Source: an uncultured Lachnospiraceae bacterium (GTDB lineage Bacteria > Bacillota > Clostridia > Lachnospirales > Lachnospiraceae). From it: a stretch of 52,772 nucleotides of DNA. The translations under genes and the position numbers were made by a program. The notes below the pieces were generated by a model. That model made no database searches. It was not told where the DNA came from and saw only the letters and a list, made by a program, of their open reading frames with translations. Location: assembly GCA_900314445.1 (NCBI GenBank), contig OMVA01000094.1, positions 1 through 52,772 of the forward strand. Reading direction: 5' to 3'. Positions 43,627-52,710 of this stretch are shown one piece after another; within the stretch, counting starts at the first letter, position 1, and every line of letters starts with the position of its first letter.

Positions 43627-46581
43627 CTACTTATTAGATGGATCTAAATCAAGTCTAAGAACCCGCTCTGCTTCTTCGTATGTAAAATATTTCTTTATAA
43701 ATTTTTCTCCTGCATCGGACATTTTTTTCAACATGTCATAGTTTTCATATAAATCTATGATTGCTCTAGCCATTTCATTTGCATCATCCTCAACTATCAT
43801 ATTTCCCATTGTGTCATCAAGGCCCTCAGCACCTATACTTGTTGTAATAAGAGGTATCTGGAAGTAAGCTGCTTCCACAACTTTTCCCTTTACACCCGCT
43901 CCTACACGAAGTGGCACAATAGACATACGACACTTTCTATACATTTCTTCAAGTTTTTCGTCAGACACAAATCCAAGAATTTTAATATTACTGTTTTCTA
44001 AGTTTTTGATTTCTTCAGGCACCTTACTACCCATGACATAAAAAATCATATCTGGATATTTCTTTACTACCTGTGGGAAAACACTATTTGCGAACCATAA
44101 AACAGCATCTTTATTAGGCGGATGACCAAAACCACCAACAAACATAATATCTTTTCGTCTATCAAAATTCTTTTCGATATTTTCCAATTTCTTGTCATAC
44201 ATATATGCAGGAATGCCTCTTATTACCTTTCCAGGCAATGCTTCTTGCATCAGTTTTTCTTCATATGAACCAACTACATGCCCCACATCAGCCTTCGTAA
44301 ACAGTTCATATTCAATCTTCTTCCACTTCTCTGACTCTTTCAACTTTGCTGGATCATGCGTAAGTTCATATTCACGATATTCTCTAATATGATGTAAATC
44401 ATGTGCATAATAGAAGATTTTAGCATTAGTATATTCCTTCATAATATCAATATATTTAATTGAAATATGAGGTCTCTGCAAATATACATAATCAAAATAT
44501 TTGCCATTTTCTTTAATCCAATCCTTCCAATGTTCTGAATAGTATCTTCCATACAGAACTTCAATGCCTAACTGATTCAATTCAGTTGTATATGGCTGTG
44601 AGCAATTAAAATTATCGCCAATAAAAGTCACCTTCATTCCCATTCTCACGAATAACTGAAGATACATAAAGGTAGTTTTGCCACCAGCATCTTTATCATG
44701 TTCTGGGACATAATGATCAACAACAAGAATATGCTTTTTATTTCTACTTCTATCTTTCGCTAAGAACAGTTCCTCAGCATTAGGGAAGTTTTCTTTTTCA
44801 AGAACATCTTTCCACTTCTTATGGAATTTACTTTGGTTAACTACCTGGTACTTCTTCACTCCAGCATTTACATCTGTTCCATTTGATACACCCTCAAAAT
44901 GAACTACCTTTGACAAAGGCTGATACATGACTTTACAGCCATGTTTTCTAACCTCCATTGCAAGATCTGAATCTTCGCAATAAGCAGGAGCAAATGTTTC
45001 ATCAAACCCACCTATTTCATTCCATAATGATGTTCTAATCATTATAGCTGCACCTGAAATATAATCTGTTTCTCTTACATAATTAAACTCTGGATTAAGC
45101 GGGCTCTGTTGGTTACCAAAGTTCCATGCAGATGCATCTTTCCATAAAATCCCCCCTGCTTCTTGTAATGAACCATCCGGATAAAGAAGCATTGATCCAA
45201 CCATACCTATTTTCTCATCACTCTCAATCAATTCTATCAATGATGAAAGCCACTTATCTTGTACCTGCGTATCATTGTTTAAAAAGAATATATATTTTCC
45301 CCTTGCTTTTGAAGCAGCTAGATTACAGTTTTTCAAAAATCTGAGATTTTCTGGAGTTTTTGAAACAACAATATTTTTTATAATTTTACTGACATCTTTA
45401 GTAATATCCGTCGAACAATCATCGGCCAAAATCACCTCATAGTTAATACCTTGTGTATGTTTGGTAATAGACTTTATACAGTTGTATGTATAGTAAAACT
45501 GATTGTAAACTGGAATTACAATTGAGACATCAACATCTTCATACTTAGGTAATACAATAGGTTTGAAATCAGCGACGGTCGTACAACCTTTCAGTTCTGG
45601 CTCAAGATCTACCGAGATTCTTACAATATCACTACCCGCACCAGTAGTAGCCATATCTAGTCGAGCTTCCATCATTGCACCATCTTCAGTTCTCATGTAA
45701 TGTAGAGTCCGTTTAATTCTTGATGGAGTACATTTTTTCAACATATAAACTGGATGTTTCGCAAACTTTTTTGCTGTCTTTGCAACAAATTTTCTTTTAC
45801 TTCCTGGAGGAATCATTTTATCCTTCGCTCCCCACCATTTATATATAATACGTCCAGCTTTTGAATGTTTAACATTTTCAAAATCCCGTTCAACTTGAAG
45901 AAGTTGCTCAATGTGACTGTTTTTGTTGCTTATTTGTTCTTTAAGTTCTTCTACGGTATTTTGTAAATTATTATTTTCGTCCTTAATATCACTTATTTCT
46001 TGCTGTAATTTTTCGTTTTTATCCTCAAACTCTAGTAATTCTCTATATATCACCTGATGTACGTTCGCCAATTCATCAATCTGCTGTTCTCGTTCAGCAA
46101 ATTCCTTTAATTGTTCCGGATTTGCTCTGTACTTCTGCTTTAATATATTAAAATTAGTAAGCAACATATTTAGCAGTTGAGCATCACCCGTGGCCTTACT
46201 CTCGATTCCAAAATACGTCTCAAGATATGATGCATATACATCAAAATCAACATCATCCATCCAACATTTTATTATTATTCTCTCAAAGCTTGACTTTATC
46301 TTAGTTGCAAAAACCACCTCTTTGGACAAATAAACATCATTATTATACTTTTGAATTGGAAATACTTGGATTTTCTCCCCGTTCTCAGTCATACACTCCT
46401 GTAATTTTACAATAGTCGGTCTTTCAAGTATCATTTTCCAATACGCTTTACTAACACCATGTTTTCTAACCACAAAGTCAAAAGTATAAACCTTATCCAC
46501 ACCTTCAGCGACGGATTGTATTTCTTCAACCTCTCCGTTTTCATACTCTACGTACAGATAACTTTTACAAAACTGTCCCAT
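43627..46581 (-). CDS. Three-part glycosyltransferase: coiled coil, GT2, GT4
   Basis: A 984-residue protein started at MGQFCKSYL; AGAGG is about 11 nt upstream, and earlier starts would lie inside the previous gene. Residues 1-140 form an unrecognised, possibly beta-rich domain. Residues about 150-240 are rich in heptads (EKLQQEISDIKDENNNLQNT) and probably coiled coil. The GT2 domain starts near 352 (VSIVIPVYNQFYYTYNCIKS) with LNNDTQ at about 424-429. A GT4/GT-B domain starts near 630 (KKHILVVDHYVPEHDKDAGG) and ends with RVGAGVKGKVVEAAYFQIPL. Such a protein could add two different sugars; GDP-heptose from the neighbouring genes is a candidate donor. Specificity unproven. Confidence 0.85.
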   Translation of the reverse strand: MGQFCKSYLYVEYENGEVEEIQSVAEGVDKVYTFDFVVRKHGVSKAYWKMILERPTIVKLQECMTENGEKIQVFPIQKYNNDVYLSKEVVFATKIKSSFERIIIKCWMDDVDFDVYASYLETYFGIESKATGDAQLLNMLLTNFNILKQKYRANPEQLKEFAEREQQIDELANVHQVIYRELLEFEDKNEKLQQEISDIKDENNNLQNTVEELKEQISNKNSHIEQLLQVERDFENVKHSKAGRIIYKWWGAKDKMIPPGSKRKFVAKTAKKFAKHPVYMLKKCTPSRIKRTLHYMRTEDGAMMEARLDMATTGAGSDIVRISVDLEPELKGCTTVADFKPIVLPKYEDVDVSIVIPVYNQFYYTYNCIKSITKHTQGINYEVILADDCSTDITKDVSKIIKNIVVSKTPENLRFLKNCNLAASKARGKYIFFLNNDTQVQDKWLSSLIELIESDEKIGMVGSMLLYPDGSLQEAGGILWKDASAWNFGNQQSPLNPEFNYVRETDYISGAAIMIRTSLWNEIGGFDETFAPAYCEDSDLAMEVRKHGCKVMYQPLSKVVHFEGVSNGTDVNAGVKKYQVVNQSKFHKKWKDVLEKENFPNAEELFLAKDRSRNKKHILVVDHYVPEHDKDAGGKTTFMYLQLFVRMGMKVTFIGDNFNCSQPYTTELNQLGIEVLYGRYYSEHWKDWIKENGKYFDYVYLQRPHISIKYIDIMKEYTNAKIFYYAHDLHHIREYREYELTHDPAKLKESEKWKKIEYELFTKADVGHVVGSYEEKLMQEALPGKVIRGIPAYMYDKKLENIEKNFDRRKDIMFVGGFGHPPNKDAVLWFANSVFPQVVKKYPDMIFYVMGSKVPEEIKNLENSNIKILGFVSDEKLEEMYRKCRMSIVPLRVGAGVKGKVVEAAYFQIPLITTSIGAEGLDDTMGNMIVEDDANEMARAIIDLYENYDMLKKMSDAGEKFIKKYFTYEEAERVLRLDLDPSNK

Positions 46582-46588
46582 ATATATA

Positions 46589-47662
46589 TTAACCTCTAAT
46601 AATATCAATTAATTCATCATACAACTCTATATTTCTCGCAACATTTTTCTTCACTTCATCTTCATATGGATATTTTTTTTCAGCCAGGAACATAATCACT
46701 CTAGATTCAATCGCCTCTACATCATAAACGATATCTTTTGTAGCCCCCAGTTGTTTTAGAATGCCGTCCAATTTACTAACCGTTCCTGAATACATATCAA
46801 CCAGTACCCCAGGGACAAAGTTCACCGCCGCAGTAAGATAACCATGCAGACTCGTTCCTATATATAACGAGCTCTCAGCAATTGTTTTATAGATTTCTTG
46901 AACGCTTTTTCCTTCTACTAATACGCATATATCACTACCTAATCTTTCATATATTTTTTTTGCAATTAGATAGTCCCCATGTGTTTCGTTTATCGACAGC
47001 AATTCTATTTTTTTTCCTGTTTTTTTGGATATATTACCAAGAATCGTAATCAACTCTTCCAATTGAAAATTAGTGCCATACTGAACCACAATATTTTCAT
47101 TTCTTTGATTGATATAAGGAAAAATCTCTTTCAAATCCCATAAATTATCAACAGAATTCTTCACTGTCGGCACGTACTTATTTAATCTTCTATATGTATA
47201 TTCATCTCTCACTGAAATATATGAAGCATCAGCAAGCGCCTTCTGTATTATTTCACCTTGCTTTTCTGTGAAATCATATGCAGCACCGACTCCGTATACT
47301 ATATATGGAATCTTATAACTCTTCGAAAACTCTATTGGTTTTCTCCATATTTCCCCACCTTTATAAGCAAAATCAACGCCAGCATCATCAGTAAATGCTA
47401 TAGCATTGAAGTTCAACATCTCGCCTCCACCAATTACAATAACATCTATCCCAACATTCTTTTCAACATCATCAAACTCATTATACGAATAAACTTTCTG
47501 CCCATCCGCAAAGGAAAAAGTACTAACTTGAGGAGAAAACAGATATAATTCATAATCTATTTTTCTTTTATTAAGTTCATATTTAAGAGCTACTGGAAAC
47601 AAAACATCCCCATAACTCTTAACATCAAATGCGCCAAATTGAGCAATTTTAATTTTATGCAT
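46589..47662 (-). CDS. Polysaccharide pyruvyltransferase family protein
   Basis: A 357-residue member of the polysaccharide pyruvyltransferase family (CsaB/WcaK type). GAFDVKSYGDVLFPVALKYE at the start, VIVIGGGEMLNFN, YGVGAAYDF, SVRDEYTYRRL and YIGTSLHGYLTAAVNFVPGV with the conserved SLHG are all visible. The enzyme adds a pyruvate ketal from phosphoenolpyruvate to a sugar, often near a chain end. It lies 2 nt after the Wzt-2 gene, whose C-terminal domain might read such an end. The ribosome binding site is weak, consistent with coupling. Confidence 0.87.
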   Translation of the reverse strand: MHKIKIAQFGAFDVKSYGDVLFPVALKYELNKRKIDYELYLFSPQVSTFSFADGQKVYSYNEFDDVEKNVGIDVIVIGGGEMLNFNAIAFTDDAGVDFAYKGGEIWRKPIEFSKSYKIPYIVYGVGAAYDFTEKQGEIIQKALADASYISVRDEYTYRRLNKYVPTVKNSVDNLWDLKEIFPYINQRNENIVVQYGTNFQLEELITILGNISKKTGKKIELLSINETHGDYLIAKKIYERLGSDICVLVEGKSVQEIYKTIAESSLYIGTSLHGYLTAAVNFVPGVLVDMYSGTVSKLDGILKQLGATKDIVYDVEAIESRVIMFLAEKKYPYEDEVKKNVARNIELYDELIDIIRG

Positions 47663-47664
47663 TA

Positions 47665-49065
47665 TTATTCACACTCTATTTTGCAATTTAATTGTACTAG
47701 TCCATACGTTCCTTTGGTTGAATCAGAAACTATAAATTCTTTTACTCCACTCATTATATCCAATGCATTTCCTTCGGAATCTCTAATTCCAATATCCAAT
47801 AGATACTTTCCTTTTAGCAATGTTAAACACGGAAATCCAAATGAAAATTCTCCTGATCCAGAAATTTCGTACGCTTTGCCATCACATGCAAGGCTACTAA
47901 ATCCATACACATGGACATTATCATCTCTAAAAATCCCCAAACGAAAATCGACCAATGTCTTTTTCATACATTCATATTTAACTCGAACTGTCATTTGTTC
48001 ATCTGAATTTATTATATATGACTCATTTCCATCCCTGTTATATAATCTAATATCGGTAATTATAACTTCTTCATTTCCAGTTCTTATCACACCACTATTA
48101 CAAGGAAATTTGATAGACTCTCTCTTTTTTCGCTTACGTTCTTCTTCTTTTTTCTTAGAATCCAATTCTTTTTGAATCTGCTCGTTTTCAATACCTTTCT
48201 TCTCTTCCTCCGCCCTCTTCCGTGACTCCTGCTCCCAGCGTTGCTTTTCCTCTTCTTGAATTCGTATTTTCTCCTGCTTAGACTTTTCCTGCTGAATAGC
48301 ATATTCCTGTTCTGCTCTCTCAAGTCGAGAAAACTCCATTGACTCTAAATAATGTCCTGTAACATCTCGTGGTGAACCATCTTCTTTGACTAATCCATTA
48401 TCAATCCATATTGCTCGATCGCAGATTTTATCAATTTGACCAAGTGAGTGAGACACGATGACAATAGTTGTTCCACTACGCTTAATATCACGTAGCTTTT
48501 GAAAACATTTCTCCTGAAAATTGACATCTCCCACCGCAAGAATTTCATCTATAAGCAATACATCCGCCGACACACTAATCGCCACAGAGAACGCTAAACG
48601 CATATACATTCCAGAAGAATATGTTCTTACTGGATTGTCAATGTATTCTTCTAATTCTGAGAAACGAATAATATCGTCTAAACGTTCATCAATTTCCTTT
48701 TTACTTAATCCAAATATTGACGCATTAATATAAATATTCTCACGTCCAGTCATATCTTCATGGAATCCAGCACCTAATTCAATCAAACTAGATACTTTTC
48801 CCTTGATTGCAACTGTACCTTCATTCGGATAAATTATTCTATTTAACAGTTTCAAGGTTGTACTCTTTCCACAACCATTTTTACCGATTAAACCAACGGC
48901 TTCTCCCTTTTTGATATCAAAAGAGATTCCGTTTAACACCCAACGCTCTTCAAATTTATTACGATCGGCAAAAATCAAGCGTTCCTTCAGCATATGTCCT
49001 TTGTCAAAGTATACTTTGAACTTCTTTTTTAAATTTCTTACTTCAATTGCATTTTCAGAATTCAT
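47665..49065 (-). CDS. wzt: ABC transporter ATPase with charged linker and glycan-binding domain (Wzt, second system)
   Basis: A 466-residue protein. Walker A GKNGCGKST (61-69), signature YSSGM (149-153), Walker B LLIDEILAVGD (170-180), switch H206. Residues about 245-317 are an unbroken run of E, K, R and Q in heptad-like order, predicted to be a long single helix or coiled coil. A Wzt-C-like beta domain fills 320-466 (ITDIRLYNRDGNESY and LLKGKYLLDIGIRDS). Ordinary linkers are shorter and not so charged; the Wzt at 25003 has a small alanine-rich one. The start overlaps the permease stop (TAATG), with GGAGG upstream. Confidence 0.92.
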   Translation of the reverse strand: MNSENAIEVRNLKKKFKVYFDKGHMLKERLIFADRNKFEERWVLNGISFDIKKGEAVGLIGKNGCGKSTTLKLLNRIIYPNEGTVAIKGKVSSLIELGAGFHEDMTGRENIYINASIFGLSKKEIDERLDDIIRFSELEEYIDNPVRTYSSGMYMRLAFSVAISVSADVLLIDEILAVGDVNFQEKCFQKLRDIKRSGTTIVIVSHSLGQIDKICDRAIWIDNGLVKEDGSPRDVTGHYLESMEFSRLERAEQEYAIQQEKSKQEKIRIQEEEKQRWEQESRKRAEEEKKGIENEQIQKELDSKKKEEERKRKKRESIKFPCNSGVIRTGNEEVIITDIRLYNRDGNESYIINSDEQMTVRVKYECMKKTLVDFRLGIFRDDNVHVYGFSSLACDGKAYEISGSGEFSFGFPCLTLLKGKYLLDIGIRDSEGNALDIMSGVKEFIVSDSTKGTYGLVQLNCKIECE

Positions 49066-49841
49066 TACAATTCCTCCGCAAAGTTTTTCTCTAATTTTTT
49101 GAATACAATAGATCCGATAAACAGAATTACAATTGCTAAAATCACTGCATAAACAAACGTTCCCGCATTAGGAAGTTCTCTGTAATACAGAATTTTCTGA
49201 TATGTCTGAACGACAGGTGTCATTGGGTTGAAGTTAAACAGGCCTCTTAATTTTTCAGGAATCATTTCAACTGAGTACATGATTGGTGTTAAATAAATCC
49301 AAGCCATCATAATTACACCAGTGATATGCTCCATATCACGGAAGTATACCGTCAAAGCTGAAACAATCATCGAAAATCCTAATGCCATAAAATACTCAAC
49401 CAACATAATTGGTGGCAAGAACAATAATGCGACTGGATTAAAGCCTAATCCCGACACTAATATCGCTGCAAATATCATTACAAAGCAAAAGAGCATGTTT
49501 ACAAAAGCGCTTGTTACAAAAGAAATTGGCAATACTTCTCTTGGGAAATATATCTTCTTTACCATCTCCGACTGATTTTTGATACATGTCGTACCACCTT
49601 GTACTGCTGTACTGAAAAAAATCCATGGAATCATTCCACAAACCAGATACACATAAAACTTCTCAATTCCAGTTCTCATGATTGTTGAGAAAACAAATGA
49701 ATAGACAATAATCTGGCACAATGGATTAATAAATGTCCATAAAAAACCAAGGACAGATGCCTTATATCTTCCTCTTAAGTCTCTTCTTACAAGACTCGCA
49801 ATCATCTCACGATATTCGTATATTTCTCTTAGATTAATCAT
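49065..49841 (-). CDS. wzm: ABC-2 polysaccharide export permease (Wzm, second system)
   Basis: A 258-residue permease of normal length with six helices: RRDLRGRYKASVLGFLWTFI, PWIFFSTAVQGGTTCIKNQS, YFRDMEHITGVIM, YLTPIMYSVEMIP and FNPMTPVVQTYQ. It forms an export pore with the ATPase encoded next (TAATG overlap) and overlaps the preceding GT4 gene by 8 nt. In rhamnan-type systems (RgpC/RgpD) such a pair exports a finished lipid-linked chain. Unlike the permease at 26321 it has no added outer domain. Confidence 0.92.
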   Translation of the reverse strand: MINLREIYEYREMIASLVRRDLRGRYKASVLGFLWTFINPLCQIIVYSFVFSTIMRTGIEKFYVYLVCGMIPWIFFSTAVQGGTTCIKNQSEMVKKIYFPREVLPISFVTSAFVNMLFCFVMIFAAILVSGLGFNPVALLFLPPIMLVEYFMALGFSMIVSALTVYFRDMEHITGVIMMAWIYLTPIMYSVEMIPEKLRGLFNFNPMTPVVQTYQKILYYRELPNAGTFVYAVILAIVILFIGSIVFKKLEKNFAEEL

Positions 49842-50982
49842 TGCTGCAAGCTCCTATTGAGTAAATTTTTGAAACCCCTCCAGCGATATCGCCCCAGTTA
49901 TAACGCTTTTCTATGTATTTCCTACCAACTTCTCCCAAAATATGAAGTTCGTCTTTTCTTAGGTAGGCCTCATACATCTGATTCTTTAATGACTCTGCGT
50001 CATTTACTTTACAAATAAATCCATTATTAACATTTACAATTTCTTTGAATGCAGGTATGTCAGTGACAATTGCCGGCTTCTCGTGAGCATAAGTCAGTTG
50101 CAACACACCACTTTGGTATACATCTCTATACGGAAGCACACACACATCGGCACTTCCATAATAGTTATCAATTTCTTCATCCGGAATAAACTTGATATCT
50201 TGTCTTATAAACGGTTCAAGACCATACTCAAGAATGATTTTCTTATAATCATCATAGTCGGCTTTCCATTCTTTTCCGGCTAGTACCAATTTAACTCTAT
50301 TCTTAAGTTCTGGGCGTTCTTTGAGTAACTGTCCATATGCCGTCAACAAGACATCTACGCCTTTAACCTTTTTGATCTGGCCAAAAAACAAATAGATGAA
50401 CTCGTTGTCACTAAGACCTAATGCTTTCCTTGCTTTTTCCTTTGTAACTACCTTTGAATAGTCAAGGAAATGTCCGTGCGGAATTACCGCAATCTCATGT
50501 TTATTTTTAGGAAATTCCTTTTTGAATCTATCTTTATTCGCATCTGTTTGAACAATTATTTCGTCCACTAACTGATAGATTCGTTTGTAACACTTATAAT
50601 CATAAAACTTTTGATTAAAGGGAAGAATATCGTGGACTGTCATTACAACTTTAATATTCTTTCTTTTCAACTTTTTGATAATCATCAAATCAACGGGAGA
50701 AAAGATAATCCATTGAAGATGTATCACATCGTATTTGTAATTTTCTATAAGACTAAAAATCTTATTAAAGGACTGGATGTAGTTCTTTAATTTGTTGAAT
50801 TTTGATACGTTTTTCTCTGCTGTGTTAAACAGATTAAATCGCTTAAAATTCGTATTTTCTTTTTCCTGTTTAAAATCCATTGCCACTTCAATGTCAATTC
50901 CCAACTCTTGCAAGGCTTTGGCAAGGCTAAAGGTGTACTTATAAGTAACCTTGGCAATTTGATCTACTAGTAATACCTTCAT
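49834..50982 (-). CDS. GT4 glycosyltransferase
   Basis: A 382-residue GT-B enzyme. The C-terminal half shows the GT4 features: YLFFGQIKKVKGVDVLLTAY, KLVLAGKEW, DEEIDNYYGSADVCVLPYRD and QSGVLQLTYAHEKPAIVTDI, with the acidic residue of the usual EX7E replaced or shifted (QSGVLQLTYAHEKPA). The N-terminal half has VMTVHDILPF and IAVIPHG. It lies between the DUF1972 gene and the exporter genes, so an early step of chain building is likely. Donor sugar not determinable. Confidence 0.87.
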   Translation of the reverse strand: MKVLLVDQIAKVTYKYTFSLAKALQELGIDIEVAMDFKQEKENTNFKRFNLFNTAEKNVSKFNKLKNYIQSFNKIFSLIENYKYDVIHLQWIIFSPVDLMIIKKLKRKNIKVVMTVHDILPFNQKFYDYKCYKRIYQLVDEIIVQTDANKDRFKKEFPKNKHEIAVIPHGHFLDYSKVVTKEKARKALGLSDNEFIYLFFGQIKKVKGVDVLLTAYGQLLKERPELKNRVKLVLAGKEWKADYDDYKKIILEYGLEPFIRQDIKFIPDEEIDNYYGSADVCVLPYRDVYQSGVLQLTYAHEKPAIVTDIPAFKEIVNVNNGFICKVNDAESLKNQMYEAYLRKDELHILGEVGRKYIEKRYNWGDIAGGVSKIYSIGACSND

Positions 50983-51012
50983 GGCATTATCGTACCTTTC
51001 ACCTTAGAAAAA

Positions 51013-52176
51013 TCACTTGTCCAAAAAACAATTCTCATACTTTTCGACAATGTAATCCCAATTGTATTCTGACAGAATTCTGTTTCGTGCTTTTGCTGCA
51101 TATTCTCTTAATTCTGTTGCATTTACAGAATCCATTTTTTCAATTACTGCAGAGAGATTTCCTTCTTCTTTTGTCCAATATACTGCAGCATCCTGGCATA
51201 CTTCTTCATTGAATCCTACTTTCAACGCCAGAGTTAACTGAGTTGATCCCAGAGCCTCTAAAAGGCTTGGGTTTGTTCCGCCTACTTCATGTCCATGGAA
51301 ATAACCATAGGCATTCTCGCGAATTTTCTTAAGTAGTTCCTGGTTGTATACAGTTCCAACGAACTTAATTCGAGCATCTTGACGGATGTCATACTTCTGT
51401 TCCAATTGCTGATACAAACTCTCATTTGGTGTAGTAATAATAACTAAATCCTTATTTGTTGATGAGCGCCTAAACTCTTTGATCATCGTTTCGAAATTGT
51501 TTTCTGGAACGAATCGGCCGACAATCAGGTAATAATTGTTTGGCTTTACTTTATGTTCTGATAACCAGTCTACATATTCCTTAGACGAGTCTGAAAGTTT
51601 CGACTTTTCTACCTCTGCTCCATAAGCAATAAAAGTGGTCTGCGGATCATATTTTGCATAATCCTCATGAATATACTTTTCAATATTCTTGGAATCGCAA
51701 ATAAGCAAATCCGCGTCTTTAACCATAAGTTTCTCAGACAACTTCCAATACTTACGGACAAAGTAATTCCATTTGGCTCTCTTCCATTCATGGCCATCTG
51801 GATTTACATAGACCTTTCCGCCAAGAAAATGTATTCTTCTCGTGAAATATTTCATGAAAGGTCCAATGCGACAGGCCAGGATGTAAAAGATTGGCTTCTC
51901 AATTTCTTTATGTTTCTTGCAATAAGAAATTGCATATTGCAAAGCAAGTAGGTCGTAGACAATTGCCTGTGCCGCTCCAATATTAGGAACATTTATGTCA
52001 TAGCAATAGGCATTGTTATACATGAACTTCTTTGTGTCTTTCGCCTTACAGGCGACATGATATACAATATCTTTTGACTTTCTATATTCAGTTAATTTAT
52101 CAACAAAGGTTTCAAATCCACCATACTTGGCAGGAATACCTTTGGATCCAACTATAAATATATGTTGTGTATTCAT
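51013..52176 (-). CDS. DUF1972/GT4 rhamnosyltransferase-like enzyme (Cps2T/RgpA group)
   Basis: A 387-residue protein started at MNTQHIFIVG, with AGGG 6 nt upstream. The DUF1972 N-terminal signature IVGSKGIPAKYGGFETFVDK is intact, with VNPDGHEWKRAKW and SKNIEKYI following. The GT4 half carries YLIVGRFVPENNFETMIKEF and HGHEVGGTNPSLLEALGSTQ. Members of this group include the beta-1,4-rhamnosyltransferases that act second after the initiating sugar in streptococcal capsules and rhamnans. It is the first gene of the minus-strand transcript from 52.2 kb. Confidence 0.88.
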   Translation of the reverse strand: MNTQHIFIVGSKGIPAKYGGFETFVDKLTEYRKSKDIVYHVACKAKDTKKFMYNNAYCYDINVPNIGAAQAIVYDLLALQYAISYCKKHKEIEKPIFYILACRIGPFMKYFTRRIHFLGGKVYVNPDGHEWKRAKWNYFVRKYWKLSEKLMVKDADLLICDSKNIEKYIHEDYAKYDPQTTFIAYGAEVEKSKLSDSSKEYVDWLSEHKVKPNNYYLIVGRFVPENNFETMIKEFRRSSTNKDLVIITTPNESLYQQLEQKYDIRQDARIKFVGTVYNQELLKKIRENAYGYFHGHEVGGTNPSLLEALGSTQLTLALKVGFNEEVCQDAAVYWTKEEGNLSAVIEKMDSVNATELREYAAKARNRILSEYNWDYIVEKYENCFLDK

Positions 52177-52223
52177 ATTAAGCCCTATCTTCATTCATTT
52201 TTTTCACTACACAAAGGTTATTA

Positions 52224-52252
52224 ATTATATCACAAACGCCTCTATCCGTCAT
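52224..52252 (-). promoter_or_regulatory. Probable sigma-A-type promoter for the polysaccharide operon
   Basis: On the minus strand ATGACG (52247-52252, four of six matches to the -35 consensus) is followed after exactly 17 nt by a perfect TATAAT (52224-52229). The next gene starts about 45 nt downstream. The rest of the 330-nt gap up to the plus-strand ORF holds one inverted repeat (52315-52337) and no gene that I can see. Confidence 0.65.
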
Positions 52253-52314
52253 CTTTCCGGCATTTAACGAAGGCACACCTAACCATTGAAATTATACACA
52301 CAATACAGCTTACG

Positions 52315-52337
52315 TTGTAGCACCGATTTTGCTACAA
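52315..52337. promoter_or_regulatory. Inverted repeat upstream of the operon promoter, possible operator
   Basis: TTGTAGCA at 52315-52322 and TGCTACAA at 52330-52337 form a perfect 8-bp inverted repeat with a 7-nt spacer. It lies about 63 bp upstream of the -35 element. There is no T-run, so a protein-binding site is as likely as an RNA hairpin. Confidence 0.45.
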
Positions 52338-52461
52338 ATTAAACTCGTTGTATGTAACTATCCCTTCTCTCTCCAAGATAAGTTGATTATCCGCATTATT
52401 GTTGAAAAAGATTAGCATTATTCTATGGATTGTAATAAACTTTATGGGAAGGCGTTTGAGC

Positions 52462-52710
52462 ATGCAAAACTCATTTGCCAGATATTTGGAAAACGGGGAA
52501 TCTTATATGACCAAGACAATGGGCATGAAGCAAGTTAAGAAAGTTGCTTTGTTTATCTTCTATGCCATTATTCTATGGCTCACAATTTATCGAATCGTAA
52601 TTCAGGCGAATTATCCTTACTATTTTTTAGTCGATGCCGGGGCGGACGACCAGCTGATGGTTTATGAGACGTCTAGTATTTTGCAGGGGAACTGGTTAAG
52701 CAGTTTATAA
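52462..52710 (+). pseudogene. Truncated N-terminus of a GT-C-like membrane protein
   Basis: From the ATG of MQNSFARYLE (GGAAGG upstream; a second ATG at 52510 has GGGGA) the frame gives one helix (VALFIFYAIILWLTIYRIVI), then YYFLVDAGADDQLMVYETSS and GNWL before a stop at 52710. The helix followed by an acidic DxGADDQLM motif is how large Gram-positive membrane glycan enzymes of 500-700 residues begin, so this looks like a front-end fragment. The remaining 62 nt show no continuation in any frame. Confidence 0.6.

Noticed and set aside
48087..48323. Small basic protein on the minus strand within the Wzt gene
   Set aside because: It is the charged linker of the ATPase read in another frame.
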